This document shows positions 1 through 7,863 of a stretch of 64,000 nt of DNA, piece after piece. Within the stretch, counting starts at the first letter, position 1; the number at the start of each line of letters is the position of its first letter. Made by a program: the position numbers and the translations under genes. Below the pieces are notes generated by a model. The model worked only from the letters and a program-made list of their open reading frames with translations, was not told where the DNA came from and did not search any database. Origin of the DNA: Bacteroidota bacterium (GTDB lineage: Bacteria; Bacteroidota; Ignavibacteria; Tepidaquicellales; Tepidaquicellaceae); the NCBI GenBank assembly GCA_018266835.1, contig JAFDZP010000004.1, forward strand, positions 1 through 64,000, given 5' to 3'.

Positions 1-1
1 A

Positions 2-1594
2 AGCACTAATTATTTTTTTGCAGGTAATTATCCGAGCTCCAGAATAACTACACTGGAAGACGGACATGGTAATTGTTTTACAACTAATAATTTTGGATCA
101 AACATGGACAGCTTTCATGTAAAGTATAATGTCACACTCAGTAATTATACAACACACGTTTACTACACACTGCTTGATTTTAACTGCCCCGGCTCATTTA
201 TGCTGGTTAAAAATAACAGTCAGGAGGATAAAGCAGATGCAAAAGATAAGAAACAAACTGTCCCTGTAAAAACAGAAAATGTGTCAATGACCGGTACAGT
301 ATCGGCAGATGATAAAGAGTTAAGATCTTCAGAGCTTTATGCAGAAATGAAGACAGCATTAAAGAAGAATGATTACTCATCGGCAGCAGATAAATGTAAA
401 AGCATTCTTGAGCTTGGTGTAGAGAACATGTATTCAACTGATGCAGTGAGAAAGTTACTTCATTGTCTAGCAAAGTCTAAAGGTAAACTTGTAAATACCG
501 GGCAGACAATTACAAAGACAAGTAGTGTTCAATCCGACTCAAAAGTAATGAACGGGAGGGTAACTAAACAGGAAAACAAAACTATCAGAGAAGTAAGCAA
601 AACATTGGCAGGTAATACTGTAAGTAGCATGTATGACTTAAAGACATATTATGAATCATACATACAGACTCATCCTGAGAATAAGCTGATAATAAACGAG
701 ATGTTCTATTACATACAGAAATGCAAAGTAATTCTTGGAGAATATGAGTCTGCTTTAAGCGGATATAAAGCAATAATGGAAAAAAATCCGAGCTCAACGG
801 CAGGTCTGGGAGCAAAGTGGGAGTATGTAAATCTTCAGCTGCAAATTTCTGCCAAAGGAACAGGCAAAGGCGGTGGAGAAAGTGAAAATACAGATGAGAT
901 AGAACAATTAAGTGAACTGCAGCAACATGAAAAATTAATGAGTATGATAGAAGATAATATTGAAAATAATGACGGTCCTAAGGGTGGTCCAAAAGACGGT
1001 AAAGATAAAAACAGCGGGAAGAAATTTACAAAGGAAGACAGGAAGGTGATTACAAATAACATTGTAAACTCACTTGAGATAAACGGGCAGAGAGAAAAGA
1101 CGAGACTCAAATCACTTGAAGAGAAAGTACTGAACAACCAGGCAAATCAAAGTGAGACAGTAGAATACAAAAAGATGATGTTATTAAAACAGCTGATAAA
1201 GGCAGAGAAGATAAATAGTATAGATGAGCAGGTAAACATGATGCAGAGTGATTTAAAGAAAATACTTGCTTTGGACAGTCATCCGGCTGATCTGCCTCAG
1301 CAAAAGACTTCACCTGTGATTGCTTATAATTATAAGCTTAACCAGAATTATCCGAACCCGTTCAATCCGACGACTAAGATAAATTATGAGTTGAAGAATG
1401 CAGGGTTTGTAACGATGAAGGTGTATGATCTTCTTGGAAGAGAAATAGCAGAGCTTGTAAATGAAACAAAGGAAGCAGGCAGATATACAATAGACTTTAA
1501 CGCAAGCAAATATATGATGGCAAGCGGAATATATTTTTACCGCATACAAACAGGGGAATTTGTTGATACGAAACGAATGGTACTTGTGAAATAA
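2..1594 (+). CDS. T9SS-sorted secreted protein with TPR-like helices (5' end outside window)
   Basis: The reading frame is open to the left edge, so the gene begins upstream; the first ATG at 104 is internal. The visible 530 residues have a Thr/Asn-rich start, a Lys/Glu-rich helical middle with TPR-like stretches, a Gly/Lys/Asp low-complexity linker, and a C-terminal sorting domain in the last 85 residues (NQNYPNPFNPTTKI, then VYDLLGREIAEL, ASGIYFYRI and a basic KRMVLVK end). That domain is the known signal for export by the type IX secretion system and attachment or release at the outer membrane. The function of the mature part is unknown. A strong terminator follows 38 bases after the stop. 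Confidence 0.8.
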   Translation, partial: STNYFFAGNYPSSRITTLEDGHGNCFTTNNFGSNMDSFHVKYNVTLSNYTTHVYYTLLDFNCPGSFMLVKNNSQEDKADAKDKKQTVPVKTENVSMTGTVSADDKELRSSELYAEMKTALKKNDYSSAADKCKSILELGVENMYSTDAVRKLLHCLAKSKGKLVNTGQTITKTSSVQSDSKVMNGRVTKQENKTIREVSKTLAGNTVSSMYDLKTYYESYIQTHPENKLIINEMFYYIQKCKVILGEYESALSGYKAIMEKNPSSTAGLGAKWEYVNLQLQISAKGTGKGGGESENTDEIEQLSELQQHEKLMSMIEDNIENNDGPKGGPKDGKDKNSGKKFTKEDRKVITNNIVNSLEINGQREKTRLKSLEEKVLNNQANQSETVEYKKMMLLKQLIKAEKINSIDEQVNMMQSDLKKILALDSHPADLPQQKTSPVIAYNYKLNQNYPNPFNPTTKINYELKNAGFVTMKVYDLLGREIAELVNETKEAGRYTIDFNASKYMMASGIYFYRIQTGEFVDTKRMVLVK

Positions 1595-1631
1595 TATTTA
1601 AGCAATAATATTTAAGAAGTAATATTCAAAT

Positions 1632-1666
1632 AACCTGACAGGAGAATTAATCCTGTCAGGTTTTTT
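1632..1666 (+). terminator. Rho-independent terminator after the first T9SS gene
   Basis: Arms AACCTGACAGGA and TCCTGTCAGGTT form a perfect 12-bp stem with a 7-base loop, followed by a run of T. Confidence 0.9.
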
Positions 1667-1769
1667 ATAACTCTGTTTATGTATATCTAAAAAGATAAAT
1701 ACTTAATTTATCAATAATTTTTTCGGAAAGTGAAATGGTAACCATATGAAAAAGCAATGATTTACCCCA

Positions 1770-1793
1770 AAACTTACGAGGGGGCGTAAGTTT
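1770..1793 (-). repeat. 24-base hairpin element, copy 1 (3' of dinB)
   Basis: Arms AAACTTACG and CGTAAGTTT with loop AGGGGG on the plus strand. It lies 15 bases past the dinB stop. In the dinB sense the loop reads CCCCCT, the same sense as the second copy, which lies 3' of ftsK at 59555-59578. It could be a terminator or RNA-stability element, although the T run is short. Confidence 0.75.
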
Positions 1794-1807
1794 CACTCTA
1801 TAAAAAA

Positions 1808-3100
1808 TCAAGTATTTATACCTATTCGGATGATCTTCTCCCCATACCGCGATTTCAGCTTATCCAGCTCATAATAAGGGAATTTCACATCTTTTTTAAA
1901 AAGGTCTAAATTCCGTTCAAAAGTATCTGAATGCAAATCAGAAACGAAGATTCCAAACGTCCTTATCCGGTAATAATCCGAAGGCTGAGGAAGCGTATAA
2001 AAAATCCATTTTGCTGCTTCATAGACTTCATTATCCCGGTTTGTAAAAGCCGGAAATCTATACTCGCCGCCCGTATATCGTAAGTCATCGTACCTGATTG
2101 AAAAATGAATGTTTGAAGCCACCAGCTTCTTGCTTCTCATTTTCCTGCAGATGTACTCGGCAAGGTATCTTATCTCCCGCTCAGCATCTTTGGAATTGGT
2201 TACAGGGTTAAGTACAGTATGGTTATGACCCAGGCATTTTTCCTTTTCGGTTTTAACGAAGATACCTGAGGTATCTTCTCCTCTGGCACATTTGCGGAAA
2301 ACGATGCCGTTGATGCCGAACTCCTTGCGCATTCTTACTTCATTGGATTGGGCAAGTTCTCCGATAGTCGCAATTCCCATAGCTAAAAGTCTCCTGTAAA
2401 TTCTCCGGCCAATTCCCCAAAGTTTTTCAGCGGAGAGATTTAAAATTCTTTCAGTCTTGTTGAATTCTATAGGAGTAAACCCGTCAGGTTTATCAAGCTT
2501 GCTTGCAGCCTTTGCATAAGATTTATTGAATGAAACTCCCAGTGAAATGAAAAGACCTAGTCTTTTCCGGATTTCCTCTTTGACTAATCTTCCTAATTTT
2601 TCACCTTCCTGAAAATTTCTTACTATATCCGAGCCGTCCATAAAGCACTCATCAATACTATATTGCTCAACGCAGTCAGGCGGGAAATGTTCTTTTAAAA
2701 TTGTAATTACATCCAGAAGAGTTCGTTCGTACTTCGGTCCGTTACATGGAAGTGAGATAAGCTCGGGGCAGACTTTTTTTGCATCGATAACAGACATTCC
2801 GGTTTTGACTCCGCGCTTTCTTGCTTCGTAGGAAGAGGTCATAACAATTCCGGCATTTGAATCTTCCCATCCGCCGACGGAAACCGGTTTTCCTTTAAGC
2901 TCGGGATTATCTCTTTGTTCAACCTGTGCAAAGAAGGCATCTAAATCCAGATGGTAAAATACTTTTCTGCTATTGTCTCTGAGATTTAAATCAAACTCCT
3001 TAATATGCGGGAAGGAATACTGAGGTAAAATCCTTACGCGCCGGAAGTTTTCGGCATGTTTTTCACCTTCACGCGGTATAAAAAATTGAGAGCTTATCAT
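1808..3100 (-). CDS. dinB: Y-family DNA polymerase (Pol IV type)
   Basis: A translesion DNA polymerase that copies past damaged template bases with low fidelity. The 430-residue protein carries the catalytic motifs of the family: LDLDAFFA at 51-58 (first acidic pair) and YSIDECF at 147-153 (second acidic pair). The palm and fingers follow, then an HhH-containing thumb near 225-260 and a C-terminal little-finger domain. Pol IV proteins are usually about 350-400 residues; the extra length is an N-terminal extension of about 45 residues before the polymerase core, so the true start could be internal. No SOS box was identified. The gene stands alone, divergent from tRNA-Leu and convergent with the T9SS gene. 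Confidence 0.9.
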   Translation of the reverse strand: MISSQFFIPREGEKHAENFRRVRILPQYSFPHIKEFDLNLRDNSRKVFYHLDLDAFFAQVEQRDNPELKGKPVSVGGWEDSNAGIVMTSSYEARKRGVKTGMSVIDAKKVCPELISLPCNGPKYERTLLDVITILKEHFPPDCVEQYSIDECFMDGSDIVRNFQEGEKLGRLVKEEIRKRLGLFISLGVSFNKSYAKAASKLDKPDGFTPIEFNKTERILNLSAEKLWGIGRRIYRRLLAMGIATIGELAQSNEVRMRKEFGINGIVFRKCARGEDTSGIFVKTEKEKCLGHNHTVLNPVTNSKDAEREIRYLAEYICRKMRSKKLVASNIHFSIRYDDLRYTGGEYRFPAFTNRDNEVYEAAKWIFYTLPQPSDYYRIRTFGIFVSDLHSDTFERNLDLFKKDVKFPYYELDKLKSRYGEKIIRIGINT

Positions 3101-3237
3101 ACCCTTAAATTATATTGGTATAATTATTTAAGCAAGGATAAAAATTGGAAATAGAGTTATTTTCATTAAAAAAATCTGAAATATGCCTTTTATTTTTGAG
3201 GGATTTTTGATAATTTTAATATTCTACCAAATTTGTA

Positions 3238-3323
3238 GCCCGGGTGGCGGAACTGGTAGACGCGCAGGACTTAAAATCCTGTTGCCTGTAAAGGCAGTAT
3301 CGGTTCGATTCCGATCCCGGGCA
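3238..3323 (+). tRNA. tRNA-Leu(UAA)
   Basis: Acceptor arms GCCCGGG and CCCGGGC pair perfectly. The anticodon arm is CAGGA-CTTAAAA-TCCTG with anticodon TAA. The long variable arm (TGCCT/AGGCA) marks a class II tRNA, and the T arm carries TTCGATT. The discriminator is A and CCA is not encoded. A terminator follows six bases later. Confidence 0.97.
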
Positions 3324-3328
3324 CAAAG

Positions 3329-3362
3329 AACCCTTAAAGTTGCAAGATTTTAAGGGTTTTTT
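3329..3362 (+). terminator. Terminator of tRNA-Leu
   Basis: Arms AACCCTTAAA and TTTAAGGGTT are followed by a T run. Confidence 0.9.
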
Positions 3363-3375
3363 ATTTTATATAGAC

Positions 3376-3440
3376 AGACGCGTCCCGCTAAAGCGGGATT
3401 GCCTGTAAAAGCAGTATCGGTTCGATTCCGATCCCGGGCA
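3376..3440 (+). pseudogene. Degenerate partial copy of tRNA-Leu with replaced anticodon arm
   Basis: From GACGCG onward this repeats the tRNA-Leu at 3238-3323: the variable arm has one change and the T arm and 3' acceptor strand are identical. There is no 5' acceptor strand or D arm. Where the real tRNA has its 17-base anticodon arm, the copy has a 16-base palindrome with arms TCCCGCT and AGCGGGA around AA. It cannot fold as a full tRNA and has no anticodon, so it is a remnant of a tandem duplication. Confidence 0.85.
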
Positions 3441-3443
3441 CAT

Positions 3444-3477
3444 AACCCTTGAAGTCATGAGATTTCAAGGGTTTTTT
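3444..3477 (+). terminator. Duplicated tRNA terminator
   Basis: Arms AACCCTTGAA and TTCAAGGGTT followed by a T run. Relative to the tRNA-Leu terminator, one stem pair changed from A-T to G-C on both sides, so the stem is preserved. Confidence 0.85.
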
Positions 3478-3501
3478 ATTCAGTATACATTTGAAGAATG
3501 T

Positions 3502-4269
3502 TCACTCTTCCCTTACCTTATCCGGATTCCAGAACGACTTCATCTTTATCTGGCTTGGATGCCAGCCAAGCTTTCTTGTGAAGAAAGCAGTAAGCTCTGC
3601 ACAAACTCTTGCATCTCCCCCAATGTAAGCTATAAAACTTTCGTTCCTCAAACTGTTTGTATTCTCAGCAGATTTTTGATGAAGTGTATTTAACGTCTCA
3701 GTAATCTTTTCTTTAAGGAATTCTATTGGTGCCGGCAAGTGCTTATCCGAAGGAAGCATGTAAAAATCAAACGGCTTGCTGCCATCTAAATCAGAAAAAA
3801 AATCAGTCTCGTTTCCAGACACAAAACTGAATACTTTTTTATCAGGAGAAAGAGCACGCCTTACTTTATAAAAATGCCCGAGAGTTGAAATATCTCCTAT
3901 GAAAAAATAGTTCCCAGCAGAGTTGTCTGCAACAAGTGTCTTCTTTAAAAAGAAATAAAAATCATCTCCTGCCTCTACTTCTTCAATCCATTTTGAGCCC
4001 AGTCCATTTGAATGAGTACAAACTGCTATATCAATCGTTCCTTTATCGGAATCAAAATCCCATATAGAATACGAACGCAGCTTAACATCCTGCAGTGAAT
4101 CATCCGACCATTGCACTGCGACTTTCATATGCATACCCGGAGTGTAATCTATACTCTTTATATCATCGCCCCGCACTTTAAGATGATATGTATGCCCTGC
4201 GATTTTCTCTTTGCTAATGACGACTGCTTTTAGAAATTTTATCTTTGAATCCGAATTGGTTTGAGACAT
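3502..4269 (-). CDS. Siderophore-interacting / FAD-binding reductase family protein
   Basis: A 255-residue flavoprotein of the ferredoxin-reductase fold, resembling siderophore-interacting proteins that reduce ferric siderophores in the cytoplasm with NAD(P)H. The N-terminal half is a FAD-binding barrel with the flavin motif RSYSIWDF. The C-terminal half is nucleotide-binding, with a GDISTLGHF stretch and a late YIGGDARVC motif, ending in a W-containing tail (SFWNPDK) typical of the family. An upstream ATG at 4317 sits inside the rpmE2 terminator, so the start at 4269 (MSQTNSD) is preferred. No siderophore transport genes are nearby; the physiological substrate is unknown. Confidence 0.75.
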   Translation of the reverse strand: MSQTNSDSKIKFLKAVVISKEKIAGHTYHLKVRGDDIKSIDYTPGMHMKVAVQWSDDSLQDVKLRSYSIWDFDSDKGTIDIAVCTHSNGLGSKWIEEVEAGDDFYFFLKKTLVADNSAGNYFFIGDISTLGHFYKVRRALSPDKKVFSFVSGNETDFFSDLDGSKPFDFYMLPSDKHLPAPIEFLKEKITETLNTLHQKSAENTNSLRNESFIAYIGGDARVCAELTAFFTRKLGWHPSQIKMKSFWNPDKVREE

Positions 4270-4284
4270 ATTTTTATAATAAAA

Positions 4285-4316
4285 ACAAAAAGCCTGACAG
4301 AAAAATCCATCAGGCA
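4285..4316 (-). terminator. Terminator of rpmE2
   Basis: On the minus strand, arms GCCTGA and TCAGGC are followed by a T-rich run. It lies 27 bases after the rpmE2 stop and before the flavin reductase gene. Confidence 0.8.
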
Positions 4317-4343
4317 TTTATAAAATCAATAAAGAATAAAACA

Positions 4344-4607
4344 TTAAGCTGTTGCTTCTGCTTTCTTCTTTCCGAATTTCTTGTTGAATTTCTCAACGCG
4401 TCCTGCAGTATCCATCAGCACTTTTTTGCCTGTGAAGAAAGGATGCGAGCCGCTTGAAATTTCTACTTTGAAAAGCGGATATTCATTTCCGTCTTCCCAT
4501 TTGATAGTTTCTTTGGAATCAGCAGTTGATCTGCTCAAAAATGCAAAATCAGATGTGATATCTTTAAATACAACGGGTCTGTATTGCGGATGAAAGTTCT
4601 TTTTCAT
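4344..4607 (-). CDS. rpmE2: Ribosomal protein L31, type B (cysteine-free)
   Basis: An 87-residue 50S subunit protein. It matches type B L31: [14 protein letters not shown] at the start, [11 protein letters not shown], then SHPFFTGK and [10 protein letters not shown]. The zinc-binding cysteines of type A L31 are absent; there is no cysteine in the whole protein. The frame continues upstream to 4694, but family alignment fixes the start at 4607. In several phyla type B genes are paralogs repressed by Zur and used under zinc shortage; in Bacteroidota type B can be the only L31, so regulation cannot be assumed. The unusual repeat region starting near 4731 lies upstream. Confidence 0.93.
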   Translation of the reverse strand: MKKNFHPQYRPVVFKDITSDFAFLSRSTADSKETIKWEDGNEYPLFKVEISSGSHPFFTGKKVLMDTAGRVEKFNKKFGKKKAEATA

Positions 4608-5312
4608 GATATTGTTAATCCTTGTTTTTAATAGTTTTACATCGTTATCTATACGAAGTATAAATAAGGTACTCATTGTGAGTGAGAATTTCAAGGGGGA
4701 AAACCACAGCTAATACCACTCAAATTTAAAATTGTAAAAAGTCAGGAAAAAGTCGGATTCTTTTTACATTAAATTCAACATTAATTGTCACATTATTGTT
4801 ACATTTTGTAATCCGGTATTGTTTTTTCAATATCGATAATTTTTATTTTCTTAAATTTGATGGGTTTTTGATGGATTTCTGCAAAATAAGGCAGACATTT
4901 TTAAATCCGCCACAAAAACTCTAAAACACAAAAATAAAAGTAACATAATTGTAACATTTTTAAATCCTCAGTCTATTCAATTTAAATTTTACAAAAAGTC
5001 GGATTCTTTTAATTTCAGATTTTAGATTTCAAATTGTAACAAAAAAGTAACATTTTTTCTAAACCATTCAATATTTATAAAAGTTGGAAAAAAGTCCTAT
5101 TTCTTATTCAAATGAATTCCGGATATCGCAATTCCAGAGTTATTATTCAAATCTATTCATCTTCATTTTGCCAAAAATCCTTAAGCATAAATTAACAATT
5201 ATATTTTAACAAGTAAAGAAGATGTAACCTATACCTACTAATAGGTAAATATAATAAAGATGGTATTGACTGATTTGAAGTTTTAGAACTGGTTAAGAAA
5301 ACAAACTAACCG
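4608..5312. promoter_or_regulatory. 705-bp AT-rich gene-free region with 11-bp-phased repeat dimers (region A)
   Basis: No coding potential is visible. It contains AGTCAGG/AGTCGG at 4740 and 4751; GTCACA/GTTACA at 4787 and 4798; TGATGG twice at 4858 and 4869; GTAACA twice at 4940 and 4951; a single AGTCGG at 4997; GTAACA twice at 5036 and 5047; and AGTTGG/AGTCC at 5082 and 5093. Every dimer is spaced 11 bp. A CCTAT/ATAGG dyad follows at 5228-5245. The same set recurs in region B (31591-31970). On the minus strand this is the upstream region of rpmE2. Confidence 0.7.
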
Positions 5313-5831
5313 TTAATAGATGTGATACTCTAAAATATTCAGAGTATGTCCTGCGAGAGATTTCATAATTTTCTCTCCGCCAATTTTCCCACCGAGTGAT
5401 TCAGGGATTTTTATGCTTGGGATATTATCTTTATCCACATTATACTTTATATATTTGTAATTCAGATTTTCTTTTGCCCAGTTATACAATGCCGTGATTG
5501 CTTCTTTCCCGTATGCATTTCCCTGCGCTGATTTTTTTACCCATAAGCCAAGAACCGGAATATCAGTTTTCACATCGTTTAATCTGGCCAGCCCAATAAA
5601 TTCATTGGTATTTTTCAAAGTCATAACAACCCGCAAGTCATTACCGGATTTAATTCCTTCTTCGCCTGAACGGATAAACTCTTCAGTCTCTTCGATTATT
5701 ACCGGAGGTTTAGGAAACATGTATTGAGTTATAGATGTATTGAACTCGCGGAATACATCATGCTTGTACTTCATTGATAAAGGAACAAGCACAAGTCGCT
5801 CAGTCGGCAAAGTGAAATTAGTAAAATCCAT
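5313..5831 (-). CDS. GNAT-family N-acetyltransferase (RimJ/RimL-like)
   Basis: A 172-residue acetyl-CoA-dependent N-acetyltransferase; the acceptor is unknown. The start TERLVLVPL is typical of the RimJ/RimL and Acetyltransf_3 group. The acetyl-CoA pyrophosphate loop is visible as KKSAQGNAYGKEA near residues 98-111. The acceptor-specific C-terminus is short and diverges. The start ATG overlaps the stop of the upstream Pmp3 gene by one base (TAATG), suggesting translational coupling at the end of the hflX-to-GNAT run. Confidence 0.82.
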   Translation of the reverse strand: MDFTNFTLPTERLVLVPLSMKYKHDVFREFNTSITQYMFPKPPVIIEETEEFIRSGEEGIKSGNDLRVVMTLKNTNEFIGLARLNDVKTDIPVLGLWVKKSAQGNAYGKEAITALYNWAKENLNYKYIKYNVDKDNIPSIKIPESLGGKIGGEKIMKSLAGHTLNILEYHIY

Positions 5832-5986
5832 TAATCGTTTTTATTTAAAATAATTAATGCTGCTATTACTCCGGGCACCCAGCCTGCAACAGTAAGAATA
5901 AGTACTATTACAATAGAGCCGCAGCCTTTATCAAAAACTGCTAAAGGCGGGAGAATAATCGCAAGTATAACTCTCCACAAAGACAT
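5831..5986 (-). CDS. Pmp3/YqaE (UPF0057) small membrane protein
   Basis: A 51-residue protein found by reading the gap between ispH and the GNAT gene. It has two transmembrane helices with the family signature LAIILPPLAVF, a short KGCGS turn, then a second helix with GWVPGVIAAL. Pmp3 proteins are small inner-membrane proteins linked to membrane potential and cation or stress tolerance; the molecular role is unclear. It starts 5 bases after ispH ends, and its TAA stop shares a base with the ATG of the next gene, so the three genes are probably co-transcribed. Confidence 0.9.
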   Translation of the reverse strand: MSLWRVILAIILPPLAVFDKGCGSIVIVLILTVAGWVPGVIAALIILNKND

Positions 5987-5991
5987 AATTT

Positions 5992-7212
5992 TTAATTGAA
6001 GTTTTGGATTATCTCATCAATGGTCTTTGCTCCCGGATAGTATGATAACAGTTTTTGCAAAACATCATCTACTATTGCATCGGGACAGGAAGCTCCGCTT
6101 GTGAGAATTATCCTTGATGGATGTTTACGTGGTAAATAATCTTTTGTTACCAGCTCTTCATGAGTGTGATAATTGAAATGTGAAATTATTTCATCCGAAA
6201 TAATTTTATCGGCAGATGAAATAAAATAAGTGGGCAGCTTTTCTTCACAGAGCTCTACTATATGTGATGTGTTCGAGCTGTTATATCCTCCAACAACTAC
6301 AGCTATATCAGCCTGCTCTTCAAGTAGACCTAACGTTGCCCTTTGGTTATCGTGAGTTGCATAACACAGCGTGTCGCGGGTATCGGCGAAGTGATTTTTT
6401 AAATGCGCTTCGCCGTGTTTCTGAATCATAATATTTTTAAGATAATCCGCGATTGCCTGAGTCTCTGTTGCAAGCATAGTAGTCTGGTTCACAACTCCTA
6501 TTTTTATAAAATCGGTGAGCGGATCAAAATTCTTAGATAACCTTCCTTCGAAGTATTTATTAAATTCATCCAGAGAGATTTTACCAAGAATATAATCGCC
6601 GAGTATCTTCGTCTCTTCCATATCACGTACAATCATTGTCGGGGCATTTTCTTTGCTGTGGGAAAAAGTTGCCTTAGTCTCTTCGTGTTTGTATTTTCCG
6701 TGAACGACGATAGTATAGTCCTGCATACCGAGCGTCTCTGCTCTGTTCCAGACTTTCTCCACAAAGGGACAGGTTGAATTATATCTTAATGGATCAATGC
6801 CCAGCGATGAAAGCTTATCTTCGATTTCAAGTGTAGTACCAAAGGCAGGAATAATAACAATGTCGTTGGGAGATAATTCTTCCCATGGAATAATCTGCCG
6901 CCCGTTAGTTTCCATTATGAACTTAACTCCGCGGCGGATGAGGTCATTATTTACTTCGGGATTGTGAATCATTTCAGAAAGAAGAAAAATTCTTTTATCG
7001 GGATTTTCTTCAACTGCCTTGTAGGAAATTTCTATTGCATTCTCAACTCCGTAACAGAAACCGAAATGCCTCGCAATTAAAAACTGCACAGGCCCAAAAT
7101 CCAAAACCGTCGGAGAATAATCTTTTTTCCGTGGATCAGAAACTTTGCGCGCGTTTTTAATTTTGGATATAACCGGGCTCCGGTAGAATATAGGTATCTC
7201 GAATGTCTTCAA
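5992..7212 (-). CDS. ispH: 4-hydroxy-3-methylbut-2-enyl diphosphate reductase
   Basis: The last enzyme of the MEP pathway: it reduces HMBPP to IPP and DMAPP with a [4Fe-4S] cluster in the cytoplasm. The three cluster cysteines are visible at 53 (FGFCYGVE), 148 (STCPFVEKVW) and 376 (GASCPDAIV), with the conserved EMIHNPEV near 80-87. At 406 residues it is the long form seen in Bacteroidota and cyanobacteria, longer than the E. coli enzyme of about 316, with an extra N-terminal segment and insertions. It lies 21 bases after the HupE-like gene and 5 before pmp3. Confidence 0.95.
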   Translation of the reverse strand: MKTFEIPIFYRSPVISKIKNARKVSDPRKKDYSPTVLDFGPVQFLIARHFGFCYGVENAIEISYKAVEENPDKRIFLLSEMIHNPEVNNDLIRRGVKFIMETNGRQIIPWEELSPNDIVIIPAFGTTLEIEDKLSSLGIDPLRYNSTCPFVEKVWNRAETLGMQDYTIVVHGKYKHEETKATFSHSKENAPTMIVRDMEETKILGDYILGKISLDEFNKYFEGRLSKNFDPLTDFIKIGVVNQTTMLATETQAIADYLKNIMIQKHGEAHLKNHFADTRDTLCYATHDNQRATLGLLEEQADIAVVVGGYNSSNTSHIVELCEEKLPTYFISSADKIISDEIISHFNYHTHEELVTKDYLPRKHPSRIILTSGASCPDAIVDDVLQKLLSYYPGAKTIDEIIQNFN

Positions 7213-7233
7213 TAGAAATTATTAATAAAAAAT

Positions 7234-7821
7234 TTATTGTATAAAATAATTATAGGATAAAAATAATCCGGCTAGTGCAATCATCGCTCCTGAGAATTTA
7301 ACAATCTTCTCGTTTGCAATTTTATTTACTGCCGTGCCAAAACCAATGCCTGATAAATGCAGAACGATAGTAGTCAAAACAAAACCGGCTGCATACATAA
7401 CTCCGCTAGCTGCTGCAGGAAGTTCAGTTCCGTGAGTATGTCCGTGGCATAAGGCAAAAACACCGACAAGTATTGAAGAAACTAATATTGGTAATCTTAC
7501 ACCGGCAAGTATTAATACTCCTAACACGACAACTGAAACAAGAATTCCAATTTCAGCGAAAGGAAGACTTATGTTATTCATTCCAAGCACTCCGCCGATA
7601 GACATAAGCCCGACGAAGGAGAGTGGTATAATCCATTTTGCTTTTCCGCCCATCTGTGCTGCCCAGATACCGACGGCCAGCATTGCAAGAATGTGGTCAA
7701 GCCCGGAAAGCGGGTGGAAAAAACCGTTTGAAAATCCTGATTGCGTTCCGAGTAAAGGATGCGCAAATAAATTTGTAGAACTAAGTAATAAAGCTAACAA
7801 TAAAAGTATTTTCGTTTTCAT
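7234..7821 (-). CDS. HupE/UreJ family metal transporter
   Basis: A 195-residue membrane protein with a signal-like first helix and about six further helices. The family motifs are present: HPLSGLDH at 36-43 and HGHTHG at 126-131, histidine clusters thought to bind nickel or cobalt. HupE/UreJ proteins import Ni2+ for hydrogenase or urease, but neither enzyme is encoded in this window, so the metal and client are unknown. It sits between gcdH and ispH in the same-strand run. Confidence 0.88.
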   Translation of the reverse strand: MKTKILLLLALLLSSTNLFAHPLLGTQSGFSNGFFHPLSGLDHILAMLAVGIWAAQMGGKAKWIIPLSFVGLMSIGGVLGMNNISLPFAEIGILVSVVVLGVLILAGVRLPILVSSILVGVFALCHGHTHGTELPAAASGVMYAAGFVLTTIVLHLSGIGFGTAVNKIANEKIVKFSGAMIALAGLFLSYNYFIQ

Positions 7822-7863
7822 GAGAATGGGTCATTAAGTTAACAAATTAATTTGTAAAACTTT

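Noticed and set aside
835..1313. Antisense frames in the first T9SS gene
   Set aside because: They are mirror frames of a Lys/Glu-rich coding region, giving Ser/Leu/Phe-rich products without family resemblance.
3376..3440. Second functional tRNA-Leu
   Set aside because: The 5' acceptor strand and D arm are missing and the anticodon arm is replaced.
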